NCBI GenBank assembly: GCA_002401765.2 | Contig: NVTY02000061.1 | Span: 62,001-126,000 of the forward strand | Source: Thiotrichaceae bacterium | Lineage (GTDB): Bacteria > Pseudomonadota > Gammaproteobacteria > SZUA-140 | Direction of reading: 5' to 3' | DNA: 64,000 nt | Shown: positions 56,027 to 64,000 of the stretch, piece after piece | Layout of the letters: the number at the start of each line of letters is the position of its first letter | Position numbering within the stretch: position 1 is the first letter of the stretch | Position numbers and translations under genes: made by a program | The notes under the pieces: model-generated | What the model saw: only the letters and a program-made list of their open reading frames with translations | Told to the model about the DNA's origin: nothing | Databases searched by the model: none

Positions 56027-56920
56027 TCAGCTTGCCATCAATTCCACCAGCTTATCCGCCAACAGCGCCATATTATTTTTTTGATAACTGGTCGCGCGCC
56101 ATACCAGTGCCATCTGGCGATGCGGTACCGGCTCATCAAACGCTCTAAGTTCAATGTTGGCGTGTTTTAACAGTGGAGATTCCAGTGCCATCGCGGGCAC
56201 AAATGTGATCCCCTGCCCCCACGCCACCATCTCGATCAGGGTATAAAGGCTGCTGCCTTGGAACTGCGCCTTTATCTGACTGCCACCACAGGCAGATATC
56301 ACATGGTCTCGTAGGCAGTGCCCCTCTTCAAGTAACAACAGTCGCTCCTGCGGTAATTCGGCCGCGCTTATTTTGTTCTTTTTGGTTAACGGGTCCCCTT
56401 GAGGCATCGCCACCCAGAATGCCTCTTCTCCAATCAATTGGAATTCAAGTTTTTCGGTGGGATACGGCAATGCCAAGATCGCGCAATCAATTTCACCGCC
56501 TTCAAGGCGCTTCATTAAATGCGCACTCCGCTCTTCTATTAATAACAACGATAGTTCGGGAAATGCCTGATGCAATGGTAATAGTATCTTTGGCAATAGA
56601 AATGGTGCGATGGTCGGGATTACCCCTAGGCGCACTTCATTGCAAAGTGGTTTCTTATTTATATTTGATAACTCAATGATATCAAATGATATCTTAATAA
56701 TTTCTCGCGCACGCTCTGCGAGTGATAGCCCCATTGGAGTGGGCAGTACTTTGCGTTTGGTACGCTCTAACAACTGCACCCCAAGAGCCCCTTCTAGCTC
56801 CTGAATTGCGCTACTGAGGGTTGACTGGGTGACAAAGCAGCGTTCAGCCGCCTGCCCAAAGTGACGCAGCTCAACCACGGCTAGTAGATATTGAAGCTGC
56901 TTGATGGTGGGTAGGTACAT
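56027..56920 (-). CDS. oxyR: OxyR, LysR-family peroxide sensor
   Basis: 297 aa. OxyR activates peroxide defence genes when two cysteines form a disulfide. The N-terminal winged helix is TIKQLQYLLAVVELRHFGQA, then ERCFVTQSTLSSAIQELEGA. The redox pair is Cys202 and Cys211 in EEGHCLRDHVISACG, the same spacing as Cys199/Cys208 of E. coli. It is divergent from rubredoxin across 253 bases. Confidence 0.94.
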   Translation of the reverse strand: MYLPTIKQLQYLLAVVELRHFGQAAERCFVTQSTLSSAIQELEGALGVQLLERTKRKVLPTPMGLSLAERAREIIKISFDIIELSNINKKPLCNEVRLGVIPTIAPFLLPKILLPLHQAFPELSLLLIEERSAHLMKRLEGGEIDCAILALPYPTEKLEFQLIGEEAFWVAMPQGDPLTKKNKISAAELPQERLLLLEEGHCLRDHVISACGGSQIKAQFQGSSLYTLIEMVAWGQGITFVPAMALESPLLKHANIELRAFDEPVPHRQMALVWRATSYQKNNMALLADKLVELMAS

Positions 56921-57173
56921 CCTACGAGTTTAGCAATTAATAACATTAATACAATTGACTGGCTCAAATTAAATCGATATCACCGATCAGCAGTAGAGCG
57001 AATGCAAACACTCATGATATCCTACCCAATTGCCACAAACCGATTCATGGAACACTAATCGCCGTGCGAAGAAAGGGAGGCACACCGCTATCGTCATACA
57101 CGAGAGTCACTTTCAACGTAGGGATTCAAGTTCAGCTGGTTTTAAATTTAACACAAGAGACAGGAGTGTGAGG

Positions 57174-57338
57174 ATGAAAACCTGGAAATGCATTATTTGT
57201 GGTTTTGTTTATTACGAAGCAGATGGCATCCCAAGCGATGGTATCCCCCCCGGCACGCGCTGGGAAGATGTACCGGATAACTGGGCGTGCCCTGATTGTG
57301 ATGCGGGAAAATCTGATTTTGAGATGAGTGAGATTTGA
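57174..57338 (+). CDS. rubA: rubredoxin
   Basis: 54 aa. A one-iron electron carrier with CIICG and CPDCD pairs holding the Fe(Cys)4 site. [20 protein letters not shown], then [18 protein letters not shown] is the classic sequence. AGGAGTGTGAGG precedes the ATG. Divergent from oxyR, it may share peroxide-responsive control. Confidence 0.96.
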   Translation: MKTWKCIICGFVYYEADGIPSDGIPPGTRWEDVPDNWACPDCDAGKSDFEMSEI

Positions 57339-57342
57339 AAGC

Positions 57343-57405
57343 TTAGTTGATTATGAATGCCGCTTAGAAAATGACCTTATCAGTGCGGGTGGCATAATCA
57401 ACTAA
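57343..57405. terminator. hairpin between convergent rubredoxin and rimI
   Basis: TTAGTTGATTATG (57343-57355) and CATAATCAACTAA (57393-57405) are exactly complementary. The right arm contains the rimI stop codon region. The genes converge, so it may serve both. Confidence 0.6.
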
Positions 57406-57893
57406 AGAATTCGCGCCAGGATAAGCGCATCTTCCCGCCCTTTCTTGGCAGGATAATAGGCATTTCGCCGCCCAATTTCGTTAAACTCATTCCTCAAATA
57501 CAGCTCAATCGCAATCTTATTTGAAGCACGCACTTCCAGTAACATCATCTCTGCGCGATGGCTTCTCGCCTGCTCTACCAGGTGCACTAACATGCAGTGC
57601 CCTACACCAAAACCTCGCAACGATTTATCAACACAGATATTGAGGATATGAGACTCACCCGCTGCCACGGTCATCACGGAATATCCCTTTACCTGCTGCG
57701 CTGACTCAATCACATAACAGTGGTAATTGACGCGTAAACAGTCTTTAAAGATCATTTCGCTCCAGGGGAATTCATAAGTTTCATGCTCGATCGCAAGTAC
57801 CTCGGCAAGGTCTTGCTCAGACATTTTGCGAAAACGGTAATCAGCGCCGGATACGCGCCCATCACGCGCAGGGAAGTCATCCATGTTTCTCAT
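57402..57893 (-). CDS. rimI: ribosomal protein S18-alanine N-acetyltransferase
   Basis: 163 aa, a GNAT enzyme. YRFRKMSEQDLAEVLAIEHE, TYEFPWSEMIFKDCL, the acetyl-CoA loop LRGFGVGHCMLVHLVEQARS and NEFNEIGRRNAYYPAKKGRE match RimI. The N-terminal 18 residues precede the usual start and may be extra. It is downstream of the uracil-DNA glycosylase homologue, as in many gammaproteobacteria. Confidence 0.92.
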   Translation of the reverse strand: MRNMDDFPARDGRVSGADYRFRKMSEQDLAEVLAIEHETYEFPWSEMIFKDCLRVNYHCYVIESAQQVKGYSVMTVAAGESHILNICVDKSLRGFGVGHCMLVHLVEQARSHRAEMMLLEVRASNKIAIELYLRNEFNEIGRRNAYYPAKKGREDALILARIL

Positions 57894-57939
57894 ATTAGCT
57901 TCTTCGGCTTACCAACGATTATGCTTAGTTAACAACCAC

Positions 57940-58704
57940 TTATACTGCCTGAGTAACGAGCGCCTGCGCTTGCTGCAGGTCTTGCCACGCCTTGCGTTTA
58001 TCCGCTGGCGAGCGTAACAGATCGGCCGGATGATAGGTCACTACTAGCGGGATAGCGCTGCCAGGCAGGCTGTGCGATGGCCCACGTAGCGCATCGATAG
58101 TTGTGGCGTCTGAGTTCAATAGATGCCGCGCGGCCTCCACCCCCATCACCAGCATCACTGACGGCTGCACCAATTCTATTTGGCGTAACAGGTAGGGTTC
58201 ACAACTGGCGGCCTCTTCAGTGCTGGGAACGCGCGCTTCAAGCCGGCATTTAAGCAGATTAGTCAGGTAGACCTGATGACGTTTAAGCCCAATCGCAGCT
58301 AACATTGCATTGAGTAACTGTCCGGCAACATCAACAAAAGGTACTCCCTGTTGTAGCTCTGCCTGACTCGGCGGGCCACCGATAATCATCCATGTCGCCT
58401 GCTGCGCACCCGCGCCAAAGAGTCGCTGGTGTGAGCTTTGATGTAACGCGCATTGAGTGCAACTTGTAACCGTACCACACAGGCTATTCCAATCCATACT
58501 TGTTACATCAACAGCAACTTTCTTAGCCGTTTGAACGGATACTGCTGACGGTATTGATGTCGGCGTGTCTACGATGGAAGGCACAATAGAATCCGCCACC
58601 ACGACGGCTTCAACGACGATAGGTTCAAGGACTTCGCCGGAGCGATCACGCCGTTGCCAGGTCTCGATCCCCATCGCTTCCAGGTATTGCTGCTGCAAAT
58701 TCAT
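57940..58704 (-). CDS. uracil-DNA glycosylase superfamily (family 4-like) protein
   Basis: 254 aa. The N-terminal 75 residues are a low-complexity Val/Ser/Thr linker region; the rest is the family 4 UDG fold. Four cysteines (SCTQC near 82-85, LKCRLEARV, ASCEPYL) fit the iron-sulfur cluster. However, the uracil-pocket motif usually GEAPGxxE reads GGPPSQAELQQG, and PFVG is PFVD. The distal motif is TYHPADLLRSP. Activity on uracil is therefore doubtful. It lies between leuA and rimI. Confidence 0.82.
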   Translation of the reverse strand: MNLQQQYLEAMGIETWQRRDRSGEVLEPIVVEAVVVADSIVPSIVDTPTSIPSAVSVQTAKKVAVDVTSMDWNSLCGTVTSCTQCALHQSSHQRLFGAGAQQATWMIIGGPPSQAELQQGVPFVDVAGQLLNAMLAAIGLKRHQVYLTNLLKCRLEARVPSTEEAASCEPYLLRQIELVQPSVMLVMGVEAARHLLNSDATTIDALRGPSHSLPGSAIPLVVTYHPADLLRSPADKRKAWQDLQQAQALVTQAV

Positions 58705-58719
58705 CGTTTAAACGCTAAT

Positions 58720-60261
58720 TCAGACTTGTGGGTGAGCGCGTTCAACCGGCTCAAGCAGTTTATTAACAGCATTAATATAGGCCTTGGCAGAGGCGATCAC
58801 GATATCGGTATCGGCTCCCTGACCATTCACGATGCGGCCACCCTTGTCTAGCCGAACCGTGACTTCGCCCTGCGAATCGGTACCGCTGGTAATCGCATTC
58901 ACCGAGTAAAGCTGCAGTTCAGTATTACTATTCACCACCGACTCTATCGCTTTAAAGGTCGCATCCACCGGTCCACTGCCACTGGCAGTCACACTTTTTT
59001 CTTCACCATCATAAGAGAGTGTGACCGCAGCATTCGGCATTTCACCGGTTTCAGAACAGACCTTAAGCGAAACCAGCTTAACCCGCTCAATCTTGGAAGC
59101 GGCGCGCGTATGTGTGACTAACGCCTGCAGATCATCATCATAGATTTCATGTTTCTTATCCGCCAGGTCTTTAAAGCGAGAAAAGGCTTCGTTTAACGCC
59201 GCTTCCGTTTCAAAGACAATATCTAGTTCCTTTAGACGTGAACGAAAGGCGTTACGCCCGGAGTGTTTACCCAGTACCATGCGGTTGGCGCTCCAGCCAA
59301 CATCTTCAGCGCGCATAATTTCATAGGTTTCACGGCTTTTCAAAACCCCATCCTGATGGATGCCGGATTCATGGGCAAAGGCATTCGCACCCACAATGGC
59401 CTTATTCGGTTGCACTGCAAAGCCAGTGATGCTGGAAACCAGGCGGCTGCACGACACGATTTGCGTGGTATCCAGCGTGGTGTTGCATGAAAAGAGATCC
59501 TGGCGTGTCTTAATCGCCATCACCACCTCTTCTAGCGATGCATTGCCCGCTCGTTCACCTAGACCATTGATGGTACATTCGACCTGCCTTGCACCATTGA
59601 TCACTGCTGACAGTGAGTTGGCGACTGCCAAGCCAAGGTCATTGTGGCAATGCACAGAGAAAACAGCCTTATCAGCATTCGGTACCCGCTCAATCAATTC
59701 CGCAATCAATGAACCAAATTGATGCGGCAGATTATAACCAACCGTATCGGGAATATTAATGGTAGTGGCACCTGCATCGATCACCGCTTCGATAATCCGG
59801 CATAGAAAGTCATGTTCAGAGCGCCCCGCATCTTCCGGTGAAAACTCAACATTATCGGTGTAGTGGCGCGCCTGCTTAACCGCCCTGACCGCCTGCTCCA
59901 CCACTTGGTCTGGTGACATGCGTAGCTTCTTCTCCATATGAATCGGAGACGTTGCGATAAAGGTGTGAATACGCCCTGAATTAGCAGGTTTGATCGCCTC
60001 ACCGGCGCGCTCGATATCTTTATCGAGTGCACGCGCCAACGCACAGATGGTGCTATTTTTTACCGCACGGGCAACTGCCTGTACCGAGGCGAAATCACCA
60101 TCACTCGCCATCGGAAACCCCGCCTCAATCACATCAACCCGCATCCGTTCCAGTGCCTTTGCTATGCGCACCTTTTCGTCTTGCGTCATCGAAGCGCCAG
60201 GGCTCTGTTCACCATCACGCAGGGTGGTGTCAAAGATGATTAATTTCTCTTTTTTATTCAT
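58720..60261 (-). CDS. leuA: 2-isopropylmalate synthase
   Basis: 513 aa. First committed step of leucine synthesis, joining acetyl-CoA with 2-oxoisovalerate. [20 protein letters not shown] holds the metal Asp; [19 protein letters not shown] holds the metal His pair; [20 protein letters not shown] is the next signature. A C-terminal regulatory domain (about 390-510) should bind leucine. It follows pssA by 57 bases. Confidence 0.96.
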   Translation of the reverse strand: MNKKEKLIIFDTTLRDGEQSPGASMTQDEKVRIAKALERMRVDVIEAGFPMASDGDFASVQAVARAVKNSTICALARALDKDIERAGEAIKPANSGRIHTFIATSPIHMEKKLRMSPDQVVEQAVRAVKQARHYTDNVEFSPEDAGRSEHDFLCRIIEAVIDAGATTINIPDTVGYNLPHQFGSLIAELIERVPNADKAVFSVHCHNDLGLAVANSLSAVINGARQVECTINGLGERAGNASLEEVVMAIKTRQDLFSCNTTLDTTQIVSCSRLVSSITGFAVQPNKAIVGANAFAHESGIHQDGVLKSRETYEIMRAEDVGWSANRMVLGKHSGRNAFRSRLKELDIVFETEAALNEAFSRFKDLADKKHEIYDDDLQALVTHTRAASKIERVKLVSLKVCSETGEMPNAAVTLSYDGEEKSVTASGSGPVDATFKAIESVVNSNTELQLYSVNAITSGTDSQGEVTVRLDKGGRIVNGQGADTDIVIASAKAYINAVNKLLEPVERAHPQV

Positions 60262-60318
60262 TGCACGGCTCCATCCTCTGTCCCATTTTGTTGCGTACCA
60301 GAGCGACTCAATAAAAGG

Positions 60319-61110
60319 TTATTCCCGCTCATCATCCGAACTATTTTTATTATCCTCATCTGATTCGTTCTTCGCCAGCTGTTGACGATCACGACGTCGC
60401 TGGCGCAACTGCCATAAGGTTAATATCGGCCCCGAAACGGCATAGATAAAGGCCATCGTAAATAGGATATACGGTGGGTTTGTTGAGATAAAGACAAACA
60501 GCAATGCAATAAAAAAGATCGCCACAAAGGGGACTTTTCCTTTAATATCGAAGCCTTTAAAGCTGTGATAACGCATCTTACTCACCATCAGCAGGCCGGC
60601 AGAAATAGTCAGCAGAAATGCCCACACCGCGATATTGTCACCATTGACGCCAGACTCTTCGCCTGCCCACACCAGGCCCACAACCAGTGCGGCTGCCGGT
60701 GGTGATGCCAACCCTTGAAAGTAATTTTTATCGATCACTTGCAGCTGGGTATTAAAACGTGCCAGGCGTAACGCGGCACCGGCGGTATAGACAAAGGCGG
60801 CAATCCAGCCCAGCTTGCCCATTGAACTCAACGACCACATAAACATCACCAGTGCTGGCGCCAGTCCAAATGAGACCATATCAGCCAGGCTATCGTACTC
60901 GGCACCAAAGTCACTCTGCGTATTGGTGATTCGTGCAAGACGGCCATCAATGCCATCCATAATCATCGCCACAAAAATCGCAATGGCGGCGGCCTCAAAG
61001 CGCCCATCAATCGCCGCGATGATCGCAAAAAAACCGGCAAAGAGCCCTGCCGTGGTAAACAAGTTAGGTAAAAGATAGACGCCGCGGCGTCTTTGTTTCT
61101 GTTCAGTCAT
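60319..61110 (-). CDS. pssA: CDP-diacylglycerol-serine phosphatidyltransferase
   Basis: 263 aa membrane enzyme making phosphatidylserine. The CDP-alcohol motif DGIDGRLARITNTQSDFGAE, then YDSLADMVSFG supplies all catalytic Asp residues. About eight hydrophobic segments are seen, and the C-terminal 30 residues are very charged (RQRRRDRQQLAKNE). psd lies 20 bases upstream. Confidence 0.94.
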   Translation of the reverse strand: MTEQKQRRRGVYLLPNLFTTAGLFAGFFAIIAAIDGRFEAAAIAIFVAMIMDGIDGRLARITNTQSDFGAEYDSLADMVSFGLAPALVMFMWSLSSMGKLGWIAAFVYTAGAALRLARFNTQLQVIDKNYFQGLASPPAAALVVGLVWAGEESGVNGDNIAVWAFLLTISAGLLMVSKMRYHSFKGFDIKGKVPFVAIFFIALLFVFISTNPPYILFTMAFIYAVSGPILTLWQLRQRRRDRQQLAKNESDEDNKNSSDDERE

Positions 61111-61130
61111 ATCACGTCTACTCTTAAGCT

Positions 61131-61823
61131 TTATGTTTCCTGCGCAACATCATTTACTCGACCTTTTGCCCGATCTTGTCTGGCCAAAACATGTTCATGT
61201 ATCAACGTCGCGAGAATATCGGAGCCAGCATGCAGCGTATCGCCAACCGCCACTTCAATCCGGGCATCAATCGGTAATAGTATCGCTATATAACCGCCAA
61301 AGCGAACCAGGCCGCAGCGTTCCCCTTGTCCAATACGTTCACCGGTTTGATGATAGCAGACCAGCTTTAAGGCCCTGCTGCCAACGCCTATCACCAACAC
61401 TACATCATCATTTTCATCGCTCTGCAACCACATTGCATAACGATCAAGTGCCACTGCCTCGCCATCATCACTCACTGACGAATGCCAATGCTGCACAATC
61501 TTCCCTTCTATTGGCGCGCGCGTCACGTAAGTCCCTAAACGACTCATACGGATAGAGACCTTGTTGGCATCTCGATTGAGATAGCGGTCATGCACGCGTT
61601 CAATCGCCATCACCTCACCATCGGCAGGGCTCACGACGCCCAGTGGCACAGGCGGAATAACGCGCTGCGGATCTCTAAATAGATAAGCCAGCGCGATGCA
61701 TAGCAACCAGAACGGTAGCGCACCCCATAAACCGAAATAGAACTTTGCGGCAAAACCAGATGCTGCAAGTGCGCTGATAAACAGCCACCCTTCGCGTGCA
61801 ATATAGGGATGAGCACTACTCAT
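61131..61823 (-). CDS. psd: phosphatidylserine decarboxylase homologue lacking the pyruvoyl serine
   Basis: 230 aa, the short (archaeal/rhizobial-type) Psd. Normal Psd cleaves itself at a Gly-Ser and turns the Ser into a pyruvoyl cofactor. Here the site reads LVRFGGYIAILLPIDARIEV: the expected FGS is FGG (Gly177). The rest of the fold is present (VVSPADGEVMAIERV, RMSRLGTYVTRAPIEGKIVQ, LVCYHQTGERIGQGERCG). It sits between ilvC and pssA, in the place where active psd normally lies. Without the serine it should not self-process; a pseudoenzyme or an unusual cofactor are possible. Confidence 0.8.
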   Translation of the reverse strand: MSSAHPYIAREGWLFISALAASGFAAKFYFGLWGALPFWLLCIALAYLFRDPQRVIPPVPLGVVSPADGEVMAIERVHDRYLNRDANKVSIRMSRLGTYVTRAPIEGKIVQHWHSSVSDDGEAVALDRYAMWLQSDENDDVVLVIGVGSRALKLVCYHQTGERIGQGERCGLVRFGGYIAILLPIDARIEVAVGDTLHAGSDILATLIHEHVLARQDRAKGRVNDVAQET

Positions 61824-61837
61824 AATAAAAACTCAAT

Positions 61838-61857
61838 GCCTTTGCTCGAGCAAAGGC
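61838..61857. repeat. 20-bp perfect palindrome
   Basis: GCCTTTGCTCGAGCAAAGGC reads the same on both strands, in the gap between psd and the ilvC terminator. CCTTTGCTCGAG resembles the ends of the MITE-like element at 40899. It may be a remnant or a protein site. Confidence 0.6.
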
Positions 61858-61865
61858 CTCATCGT

Positions 61866-61917
61866 AAAAACCAAAAAGCCTCAAAAATGGGGATCAGGGT
61901 CACCCAGTTTTGAGGCT
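61866..61917 (-). terminator. ilvC terminator
   Basis: On the minus strand AGCCTCAAAA (61917-61908) pairs with TTTTGAGGCT (61886-61877), followed by TTTTGGTTTTT (61876-61866). The hairpin plus T-run about 58 bases after ilvC is a good intrinsic terminator; psd-pssA-leuA then need read-through or their own promoter. Confidence 0.75.
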
Positions 61918-61974
61918 CAATTACGTTGTAAGCAGCCACAAATGCCTGTTAACAACGTGACGTCAGTTGAGAAC

Positions 61975-63015
<1,041 letters not shown>

Positions 63016-63111
63016 TTAAATTCATGCCACTACCCCTGATTTAGGCACGGTGTCTAAAAACCAGCGGTTGATAATCCAGTGATGCTAATGGTCTAGCCGT
63101 TATTCTAAATT

Positions 63112-63603
63112 TTAAGAATGCAGGCTTTTTTCGCCACGCGCGATGCCACTAACACCAGAGCGTACTATCTCAATGATCTGGTCAGCCTTGATTGCCGCGA
63201 TGAACTCAACAATCTTCTCACCAGAATCGGTCAATTCTATCGTATATGAGGCCTCGGTAACATCGATAATGCGCCCATTGAAGATATCCGCGAGTCGTTT
63301 GTACTCTTCACGCGCCTCACCAACGGCTTTCACCTTGATCAGCGCCATCTCTCGCTCAATATGCTTATCTTCACTCAGGTTCACCAGTTTAACCACATCA
63401 ATCAATTTATTAAGCTGTTTGGTGATCTGTTCGATGATCTCTTCAGAACCGCTGGTCACCACCGTCATACGTGACAGTGATGGATCTTCTGTTGGCGCGA
63501 CCGTCAAAGACTCAATATTATAACCACGGGCAGAAAAAAGTCCGGCAACACGCGACAGTGCACCCGCCTCATTTTCCATCAAAATTGAAATTACATATCT
63601 CAT
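63112..63603 (-). CDS. ilvH: acetolactate synthase small (regulatory) subunit
   Basis: 163 aa. An N-terminal ACT domain (RYVISILMENEAGALSRVAG, then RGYNIESLTVAPTEDPSLSR) binds valine and activates the large subunit. The C-terminal domain ends SGVSGIARGEKS. It starts five bases after the large subunit stop. Confidence 0.96.
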   Translation of the reverse strand: MRYVISILMENEAGALSRVAGLFSARGYNIESLTVAPTEDPSLSRMTVVTSGSEEIIEQITKQLNKLIDVVKLVNLSEDKHIEREMALIKVKAVGEAREEYKRLADIFNGRIIDVTEASYTIELTDSGEKIVEFIAAIKADQIIEIVRSGVSGIARGEKSLHS

Positions 63604-63607
63604 CAGA

Positions 63608-64000
63608 TCACACCAAAATCATTTCATTGAGGCCCGCACCAGCAGGAATCATGGGGTAGACATTTTCTTCCTGATCGGTCACGAAATCCATAAATACCAG
63701 GCGATCTTTGAGCTTCATCGCCTCTTCCATAGCACCGTCAACATCCGCTGGATTATCGATGCGCATGCCCACATGGCCGTAACTTTCAGCCAGTTTGACG
63801 AAATCAGGCAGCGCGTCCATGTAAGACATGGCATAACGCCCGTCGTAGAAAAACTCCTGCCACTGACGCACCATGCCCAGGTAACGGTTATTCAACGCGA
63901 TAATCTTGATCGGCAGGCCATATTGCAGGCAGGTTGAAAGCTCCTGAATACACATCTGAATACTGCCTTCGCCGGTGACACAGGCGACCGTGGCATCTGG
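63608..64000 (-). CDS. ilvI: acetolactate synthase large subunit, C-terminal part
   Basis: 130 residues are visible; the rest runs off the right edge. The ThDP-binding segment includes TGEGSIQMCIQELSTCL and the following ALNNRYLGMVRQWQEFFYDG, both signatures of AHAS large subunits. The first step of branched-chain amino acid synthesis. It leads ilvH and ilvC in the usual order. Whether it is ilvI or ilvB cannot be decided from this part. Confidence 0.92.
   Translation of the reverse strand, partial: PDATVACVTGEGSIQMCIQELSTCLQYGLPIKIIALNNRYLGMVRQWQEFFYDGRYAMSYMDALPDFVKLAESYGHVGMRIDNPADVDGAMEEAMKLKDRLVFMDFVTDQEENVYPMIPAGAGLNEMILV

Overview
The window looks like a gammaproteobacterial chromosome. 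The evidence is the gene content and order: lptF-lptG divergent from pepA-holC-valS, an OxyR with both redox cysteines, the PrkA/YeaH/SpoVR stress operon, EfpL with YajD, and an ilvI-ilvH-ilvC-psd-pssA-leuA run of the kind seen in many beta/gamma lineages. No ribosomal RNA or tRNA was seen, so genus cannot be given. Coding is dense from about 16.4 kb on. The first 16 kb is different: an accessory, defence-type island.

Island (1-16.4 kb). From the left: a partial unknown gene, REP-like palindromes, a RhuM-family protein, a winged-helix/nucleotidyltransferase fusion gene with a strong palindromic operator-promoter, fossil 3' ends of a type I-E cas5 and cas6e, a gene cassette bounded by integron-type attC sites, and a fragment of a second such cassette. 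A 23-repeat type I-E CRISPR array follows directly. It is transcribed leftward from a leader next to cas2. Then comes a complete leftward cas set (cas3, a DUF1016/PDDEXK nuclease, cas8e, cse2, cas7, cas5, cas6e, and separately promoted cas1-cas2). The two most unusual points are (i) an identical 15-bp palindrome with a second copy 21 bp away, placed the same way in the promoters of the nucleotidyltransferase-fusion gene and of cas1-cas2, which suggests the fusion protein controls CRISPR adaptation, and (ii) a nuclease gene translationally embedded between cas3 and cas8e.

Metabolism (16.4-29 kb). A rightward operon encodes an acyl-CoA dehydrogenase, the E1 alpha, E1 beta and E2 subunits of a 2-oxo acid dehydrogenase, methylisocitrate lyase, methylcitrate synthase, a PrpD-type dehydratase and a hotdog thioesterase. 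Together they suit breakdown of branched or odd-chain 2-oxo acids to propionyl-CoA and its oxidation by the methylcitrate cycle. E3 and a propionyl-CoA synthetase are not in the window. A second rightward cluster has tryptophan 2,3-dioxygenase, a kynureninase-like enzyme and an adenosine/adenine deaminase.

Housekeeping and stress (29-64 kb). Leftward genes: yajD-like HNH protein, efpL, cysK, a ceramidase-fold membrane protein, spoVR/yeaH/prkA, a DUF547 protein coupled to a TVP38-flavoprotein disulfide reductase fusion, periplasmic msrA and msrB, and lptG-lptF. Rightward: pepA, holC, a small acidic protein, valS and a DUF2914 protein. Then putA (leftward), unknown genes, oxyR divergent from rubredoxin, rimI, a family-4 uracil-DNA glycosylase homologue, leuA, pssA, a psd homologue that lacks the serine needed to form its pyruvoyl cofactor, ilvC, ilvH and the 3' end of ilvI/ilvB at the right edge. 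A 139-bp MITE-like palindrome with 5-bp flanking duplications lies between the TVP38 fusion and msrA.
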